Below, one piece after another: positions 59,521-64,000 of a stretch of 64,000 nt of DNA; the stretch's first letter is position 1; each line of letters begins with the position of its first letter. The DNA is from Bacillota bacterium (GTDB lineage: Bacteria; Bacillota; Clostridia; Lachnospirales; Lachnospiraceae), in contig JAEXAX010000034.1 of NCBI GenBank assembly GCA_023458035.1, positions 186,001 through 250,000 of the forward strand, read 5' to 3'. The translations under genes were made by a program, and so were the position numbers. Under the pieces are notes generated by a model that did not search any database, had not been told where the DNA came from, and saw nothing but the letters and a program-made list of their open reading frames with translations.

Positions 59521-62142
59521 ATGGCAAAATGGGTATACTTATTCAAAGAAGGTAATGCCGACATGAAGAATCTCCTGGGTGGAAAGGGCGCCAACCTGGC
59601 TGAAATGACCAACCTCGGTCTGCCGATTCCGCAGGGATTCACAGTAACCACCGAAGCTTGCACTGACTATTATGCACAGGGCAAGAAGGTTTCTGATGAA
59701 GTGCAGGAGCAGATCTTTGCGGCAGTAAAAGAGCTGGAGAAGATCCAGGGTAAGACCTTCGGTGATACAGAAGATCCGTTACTGGTTTCTGTACGTTCCG
59801 GTGCGAGAGCATCCATGCCGGGTATGATGGACACGATCCTGAACCTGGGTCTGAATGATATCGCAGTGGAAGGCTTCGCCAGAAAGACCGGCAACCCGAG
59901 ATTTGCTTATGATTCATACAGAAGATTTATCCAGATGTTCTCCGATGTTGTTATGGAGATGAGCAAGACCTTCTTCGAGGGTATCCTGGATGAGATCAAA
60001 GAGGCAAAGGGTGCCAAGTTTGACACCGATTTGACCGCTGAGGATTTACAGGAAGTAATCGCTAAATACAAGGCCATCTATAAAGAGAAGATGGGCGCTG
60101 ATTTTCCGCAGGACCCGAAGGTTCAGTTATTAGAGGCTGTTAAGGCCGTATTCCGTTCTTGGGATAACCCGCGCGCGATCGTATACCGTCGTATGAATGA
60201 TATCCCGGGCGACTGGGGTACCGCTGTAAACGTACAGGCCATGGTATTCGGTAACATGGGTGAGACCTCCGGTACGGGCGTTGCCTTTACCAGAAACCCG
60301 TCCACCGGTGAGAACGGTATCTACGGTGAGTACCTGATCAATGCTCAGGGTGAGGACGTGGTAGCCGGTATCAGAACTCCGCAGCCGATCACCAAGTTAG
60401 AGCAGGATATGCCGGAGAGCTATAAAGAGTTCATGGATATCGCCCACAGACTGGAAGATCACTATCGTGATATGCAGGACATGGAGTTCACCATTCAGGA
60501 AGGTAAGTTATACTTCTTACAGACCCGTAACGGTAAGAGAACCGCTCCGGCTGCCATCAAGATCGCCTGTGATCTGGTAGACGAAGGCAAGATTACTCCG
60601 GCCGAGGCTGTAGCCCGTATCGACGCAAAGTCTCTGGATCAGTTATTACACCCGACCTTTGATAAGGATGCGCTGAAGGCCGGAAATGTGATCGGCTCCG
60701 CTCTGCCGGCATCTCCGGGTGCAGCAGCCGGAAAGTGCTACTTCACTGCAGATGAGGCGAAGGCAGCAGCCGAGAAGGGTGAAAGAGTTATCCTGGTTCG
60801 TCTGGAGACCTCTCCGGAAGATATCGAGGGTATGCATGCAGCAGAAGGTATCCTGACCGTTCGCGGTGGTATGACCTCTCACGCAGCCGTAGTTGCTCGT
60901 GGTATGGGAACCGCTTGTGTATCCGGTTGCGGCGATATCAAGATGCATGAAGAAGAGAAATACTTCGAATTAGGCGGAAACACCATTAAGGAAGGCGACT
61001 ACATCTCCCTGGATGGTTCTACCGGTAACATTTACTTAGGCGATATCCAGACTGTAGAAGCATCCATCAGCGGTGACTTCAACAGAATCATGGAGTGGGC
61101 TGACGAGTTCAGAACCCTGACCGTTCGTACCAATGCCGATACTCCGGCTGACACCTTAAACGCTGTGAAGCTGGGCGCAGAAGGCATCGGTCTGTGTCGT
61201 ACCGAGCACATGTTCTTCGAGCCGGATCGTATTCCGAAGATCCGCAAGATGATCCTGTCTGACAGCGTAGAGGCTCGTGAGGCAGCATTAAATGAATTGA
61301 TTCCATTCCAGAAGGGTGACTTCAAGGCCATGTATGAGGCTCTGGAGGAGAGACCGATGACCGTTCGTTATCTGGATCCGCCTCTGCATGAGTTCGTACC
61401 GACCTCTGAGGAAGACATCGCCGCTCTGGCAGCTGATATGGGTCTGACCGTTGAAAACGTAAAGGCTAAGATCGCTGACCTGCATGAGTTCAACCCGATG
61501 ATGGGTCACAGAGGCTGTCGTCTGGCCGTAACCTATCCGGAAATCGCTAAGATGCAGACCAGAGCCGTTATGGAAGCAGCCATCGAAGTGAAGAACGAGA
61601 AGGGCTTCAACATCGTACCGGAGATCATGATCCCGCTGGTAGGTGAAAAGAAGGAATTAAAGTTCGTTAAGGACATCGTTGTAGAAGTAGCTGAGCAGGT
61701 GAAGAAGGAAAAGAATTCCGACATTCAGTACCACATCGGTACCATGATTGAGATTCCGAGAGCCGCTCTGTTAGCAGATGAGATCGCAGAAGAAGCTGAG
61801 TTCTTCTCCTTCGGTACCAACGACTTGACCCAGATGACCTTCGGCTTCTCCCGTGATGATGCCGGTAAGTTCCTGGATGCTTACTACAAGTCCAAGATCT
61901 ATGAGTCGGATCCGTTCGCAAGACTGGATCAGAACGGTGTTGGCAAGCTGGTACAGATGGCTTGTGAGAAGGGACGCGAAGTTCGTTCTAACATCAAGCT
62001 GGGTATCTGTGGTGAGCACGGCGGTGACCCGTCGACCATCGACTTCTGCCATAGAGTAGGATTAAACTACGTATCCTGTTCTCCGTTCCGTGTGCCGATC
62101 GCAAGACTGGCCGCAGCTCAGGCAGCTATCGCAAATAGGTAG
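59521..62142 (+). CDS. ppdK: pyruvate, phosphate dikinase
   Basis: 873-aa homodimeric enzyme that interconverts PEP + AMP + PPi with pyruvate + ATP + Pi; in anaerobes it often runs as a glycolytic ATP-saving step. N-terminal ATP-grasp domain (WVYLFKEGNADMKNLLGGKGANLAEM), swivel His in GGMTSHAAVVARGMG (His454), PEP-binding barrel with GICGEHGGDP (Cys830). Normal length. Codon use is strongly biased (ACC, CTG, GGT, AAG, CCG), unlike its neighbours, which indicates very high expression. Confidence 0.97.
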   Translation: MAKWVYLFKEGNADMKNLLGGKGANLAEMTNLGLPIPQGFTVTTEACTDYYAQGKKVSDEVQEQIFAAVKELEKIQGKTFGDTEDPLLVSVRSGARASMPGMMDTILNLGLNDIAVEGFARKTGNPRFAYDSYRRFIQMFSDVVMEMSKTFFEGILDEIKEAKGAKFDTDLTAEDLQEVIAKYKAIYKEKMGADFPQDPKVQLLEAVKAVFRSWDNPRAIVYRRMNDIPGDWGTAVNVQAMVFGNMGETSGTGVAFTRNPSTGENGIYGEYLINAQGEDVVAGIRTPQPITKLEQDMPESYKEFMDIAHRLEDHYRDMQDMEFTIQEGKLYFLQTRNGKRTAPAAIKIACDLVDEGKITPAEAVARIDAKSLDQLLHPTFDKDALKAGNVIGSALPASPGAAAGKCYFTADEAKAAAEKGERVILVRLETSPEDIEGMHAAEGILTVRGGMTSHAAVVARGMGTACVSGCGDIKMHEEEKYFELGGNTIKEGDYISLDGSTGNIYLGDIQTVEASISGDFNRIMEWADEFRTLTVRTNADTPADTLNAVKLGAEGIGLCRTEHMFFEPDRIPKIRKMILSDSVEAREAALNELIPFQKGDFKAMYEALEERPMTVRYLDPPLHEFVPTSEEDIAALAADMGLTVENVKAKIADLHEFNPMMGHRGCRLAVTYPEIAKMQTRAVMEAAIEVKNEKGFNIVPEIMIPLVGEKKELKFVKDIVVEVAEQVKKEKNSDIQYHIGTMIEIPRAALLADEIAEEAEFFSFGTNDLTQMTFGFSRDDAGKFLDAYYKSKIYESDPFARLDQNGVGKLVQMACEKGREVRSNIKLGICGEHGGDPSTIDFCHRVGLNYVSCSPFRVPIARLAAAQAAIANR

Positions 62143-62284
62143 GAGTTCTCTTTCCTTTGAATTGCCGCTTAGTTTCGAGCAGGCAGCAGCCTATCGAAAG
62201 GCTAACGGACAGTATGTAAGGAAAAATCAGTGGAGAGATACCACTGTAAGGGTATTCATAGACCTTGATTAACAGTTAAATACG

Positions 62285-62323
62285 ATAAGCGTATCATTAG
62301 AAATAGTGGTACGCTTATTTTTT
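62285..62323 (+). terminator. terminator downstream of ppdK
   Basis: ATAAGCGTA (62285-62293) pairs with TACGCTTAT (62310-62318), and the stem extends inward to about 15 pairs including wobbles. Followed by TTTTT. Confidence 0.8.
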
Positions 62324-62361
62324 ACCCCAGAGAAGCATCGGAAATATCGCATATTTCTATT

Positions 62362-62407
62362 ATAGTAAACTGCTCACTTGTTTATTTTTAAGTGGGCAGT
62401 TTACTAT
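62362..62407. repeat. 18-bp inverted repeat upstream of abiE
   Basis: ATAGTAAACTGCTCACTT and AAGTGGGCAGTTTACTAT with one G-T pair and a 10-base loop. No T run follows. It may be a terminator relic, an AbiEi-binding site, or the end of an inserted segment. Confidence 0.65.
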
Positions 62408-62436
62408 TGATTTTCTATATGGAAATTGCATATAAT
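62407..62436 (+). promoter_or_regulatory. abiE promoter
   Basis: TTGATT, 18 bases, consensus TATAAT, about 55 bases before the AbiEi ATG and adjoining the 18-bp inverted repeat, where the antitoxin could autoregulate. Confidence 0.5.
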
Positions 62437-62491
62437 ATAGTAAAGTACCCAACCAATAAAAAAATTGAGGCAATTAAATAGAGGTGGATAA

Positions 62492-63100
62492 ATGCTTCGT
62501 GAAAATGATATTAAAAATGTGAGAAAGCTGTTCAACCGGCATCACTATGTAATGACTACTGCCGAGATTCTTGAAGCTAAGCTATACTATGCAGACATTA
62601 AACAACTTTTAGATGAGGGTTTTATTGAAAGAATAAGACGAGGTTATTATCACTGGATTGAAAACGGCGAAGCCAAAGAAATAGTTATCATTAATAGTTT
62701 GTTTCCCGATGCTATTCTTTGTATGGAAACTGCTCTATTCTATTATGAATACAGCGATAGAAACCCCGCTGAGTGGAATTTTGCCATAGACAGGAATGTT
62801 TCAAAATTACGAACCAATATAGAGTATCCATTCATTAAAGTATATCGCCTTGAGTCCGATTTGGTTACGATTGGTGAAACAACAGGTGAGATTGATTTTA
62901 CAAAAGTGCGAATTTATGACCGTGACCGAACAATTTGTGATGTCCTAAAAAATATGAGTAAAATGGATAAAGAAATTTTCAATAAAGCAATACAAGGGTA
63001 TGTTAATGACCCGAAAAAGAATATACCAAACCTTATGATGTATGCCAAAAAACTGCGTGTGCATAAAAAGGTTAAAGAATTGATTGGAGTGTGGTTGTAA
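62492..63100 (+). CDS. AbiEi family antitoxin
   Basis: 202 aa. N-terminal winged helix (IKNVRKLFNRHHYVMTTAEILEAKLYYADIKQLLDEGFIERIRRGYYHW in pieces) and the AbiEi C-terminal region (YDRDRTICDVLKNMSKMDKEIFNKAIQGYV). In the type IV AbiE system the antitoxin represses the operon and neutralises the nucleotidyltransferase toxin without binding it. Its TAA overlaps the toxin ATG (TAATG). AT-rich codons indicate acquisition. Confidence 0.88.
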   Translation: MLRENDIKNVRKLFNRHHYVMTTAEILEAKLYYADIKQLLDEGFIERIRRGYYHWIENGEAKEIVIINSLFPDAILCMETALFYYEYSDRNPAEWNFAIDRNVSKLRTNIEYPFIKVYRLESDLVTIGETTGEIDFTKVRIYDRDRTICDVLKNMSKMDKEIFNKAIQGYVNDPKKNIPNLMMYAKKLRVHKKVKELIGVWL

Positions 63101-63996
63101 TGGCAGATATTGCAGCTTCCGTTCTGGCAAAGCTGAGAAATAAAGCAAAAGCTTCTGGTATCAGCTATCAGCAATGCTTGCAGCTTTTTGTGCAGGAAGA
63201 ATTTTTGAGAAAGTTATCAAAATCTGGGTGTGAGGATACGCTTATACTCAAAGGTGGATTGTTCATTTATACCTTAACTAATTTTGAAAGTAGAGCAACA
63301 ATTGATGTCGATTTCCTGCTCCGTGGATACTCTAATTCAATAGATGATGTAAAAGATTTGATTTGTAAAATCATCGACACACCGACAGGTAACGATTATA
63401 TAGAAATGCAAGCAAAAGGCTTTGAGGATATTTCTCCGCAAAGAAAATATCACGGTATCAGTACACAGATTATTGCTCAAATAAAAAATGTGCGTGTGCC
63501 GTTCAATGTTGACATAGGGGTGGGTGATATTATAGTCCCCCGTGCCGAAGAACGCACAATCAACACGCAGCTTCCAGACTTTGAAGCACCTGTAATTAAA
63601 ACTTATTCTCTTGAAAGCACCATTGCCGAGAAATTTGATGCCATACTGCAACGCTTTGAACTGACAGGTAGAATGAAAGATTTTTACGATATTTATTATC
63701 TTTCAAGGACATTCGATTTTGAGGGTGAAAAATTGCAGGCAGCTATATTTGAAACCTTACAGCGGCGTGGTACTCCCTATGACAGAGATAGCTTTAAGCG
63801 TGTTGTTGCACTTGCCGATGATGAGGATATGCAGAAGCGTTGGAAATTCTTTTTGAAAACCATAAAAGATAATACGCTTGAGTTTTCATTCGTCATTACG
63901 GAAATCCAGACTTTTCTTGAGCCTGTGTTTGATGCGATAGTGAATGAGAAAGAGTGGCAAAACATATGGGACACTAAAGTAAAGGGATGGAGGTGA
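63100..63996 (+). CDS. AbiEii family nucleotidyltransferase toxin
   Basis: 298 aa. Nucleotidyltransferase motif: LILKGGLF, then TIDVDFLL (GG..DxD), followed by YSLESTIAEKFDAIL, GRMKDFYDIYYLSR, all typical of AbiEii/AbiGii toxins that modify tRNA-like targets and give abortive phage defence. Starts at the ATG 63100 overlapping the antitoxin stop, with GGAG upstream; the GTG at 63091 is less likely. Complete, ending 4 bases before the window edge. Confidence 0.9.
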   Translation: MADIAASVLAKLRNKAKASGISYQQCLQLFVQEEFLRKLSKSGCEDTLILKGGLFIYTLTNFESRATIDVDFLLRGYSNSIDDVKDLICKIIDTPTGNDYIEMQAKGFEDISPQRKYHGISTQIIAQIKNVRVPFNVDIGVGDIIVPRAEERTINTQLPDFEAPVIKTYSLESTIAEKFDAILQRFELTGRMKDFYDIYYLSRTFDFEGEKLQAAIFETLQRRGTPYDRDSFKRVVALADDEDMQKRWKFFLKTIKDNTLEFSFVITEIQTFLEPVFDAIVNEKEWQNIWDTKVKGWR

Positions 63997-64000
63997 GGAT

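Larger units (their letters stand above)
62143..62491 (+). other. intergenic boundary with gene remnant and hairpins
   Basis: 349 bases. Just after ppdK an ORF tail runs to TAA at 62272 and reads SFEQAAAYRKANGQYVRKNQWRD..VRVFIDLD in protein-like fashion without a start or ribosome binding site; it looks like the end of a deleted gene. Then comes a terminator (62285-62323), a second hairpin (62362-62407) and the AbiE promoter. Base composition changes here from backbone to AT-rich. Confidence 0.45.

Noticed and set aside
1..64000. Search for insertion sequences, integrases, rRNA genes, CRISPR arrays or a replication origin
   Set aside because: No transposase or integrase motif, rRNA sequence, regular repeat-spacer array or DnaA-box cluster was seen in the window.

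Overview
The window looks like a chromosomal segment of an anaerobic Firmicute, most likely class Clostridia (Lachnospiraceae-like). The evidence is the gene content: DegV and DUF1461 proteins, glutamine-dependent NadE, an OhrR-type regulator, a TPP riboswitch in front of thiT, a YheH/YheI-like ABC pair, DUF6591 and zinc-ribbon proteins, a YesM/YesN two-component pair, PPDK and AbiE. Strong AGGAGG ribosome binding sites and tRNAs without an encoded CCA end also fit. The backbone has balanced base composition with many CCG proline codons. Two stretches (about 24.8-30.3 kb and 62.1-64.0 kb) are clearly AT-richer and look acquired. I cannot name a species.

Layout. 0-8 kb: end of pyrE, two small membrane proteins, nadE, an M18 aminopeptidase, degV, a DUF1461 membrane protein and murE. 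8-13.8 kb: an OhrR-like regulator leading trkA and trkH, then a ZIP metal transporter, an EamA transporter and an HD-domain protein. 13.8-14.2 kb: a truncated sugar O-acetyltransferase remnant ending in a palindrome, then tRNA-Met and tRNA-Val. 14.3-20.8 kb (minus strand): a tightly coupled seven-gene zinc operon, znuA-znuC-znuB-fur/zur-COG0523 GTPase-(GTPase::permease fusion)-TIGR03943. Its promoter is overlapped by palindromes. 21-25.8 kb: an AraC/GyrI regulator split by an in-frame amber codon, a phosphoglycerate-mutase-like phosphotransferase, a DASS anion transporter and a divergent LysR regulator.

25.9-30.7 kb: AT-rich membrane and zinc-ribbon proteins, a secreted protein behind a long structured leader, and decayed sequence. 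30.7-41 kb: a heterodimeric ABC exporter, pepF, an AsnC regulator with an aminotransferase, an aconitase-family hydratase and a YdcF protein. 41-48.6 kb: PBP1A, yigZ, typA, hflX and riboswitch-controlled thiT. 48.7-59.4 kb: a carbohydrate locus with GH31, secreted GH16, a YesN/YesM pair, a binding protein, two permeases and a DUF4091 protein. 59.5-64 kb: ppdK, then a probable insertion boundary and an AbiEi/AbiEii toxin-antitoxin pair.

The most interesting items are the CobW-type GTPase fused to a DUF318 permease inside a Zur-type zinc operon, the glycan locus with GH31+GH16+DUF4091, the family of long perfect DNA palindromes (one is a 67-bp palindrome that includes the end of yigZ, one lies inside hflX, one truncates an acetyltransferase gene), the amber-split regulator, and a sensor kinase whose best start codon is AUU. 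Family assignments come from reading motifs, not from database searches.
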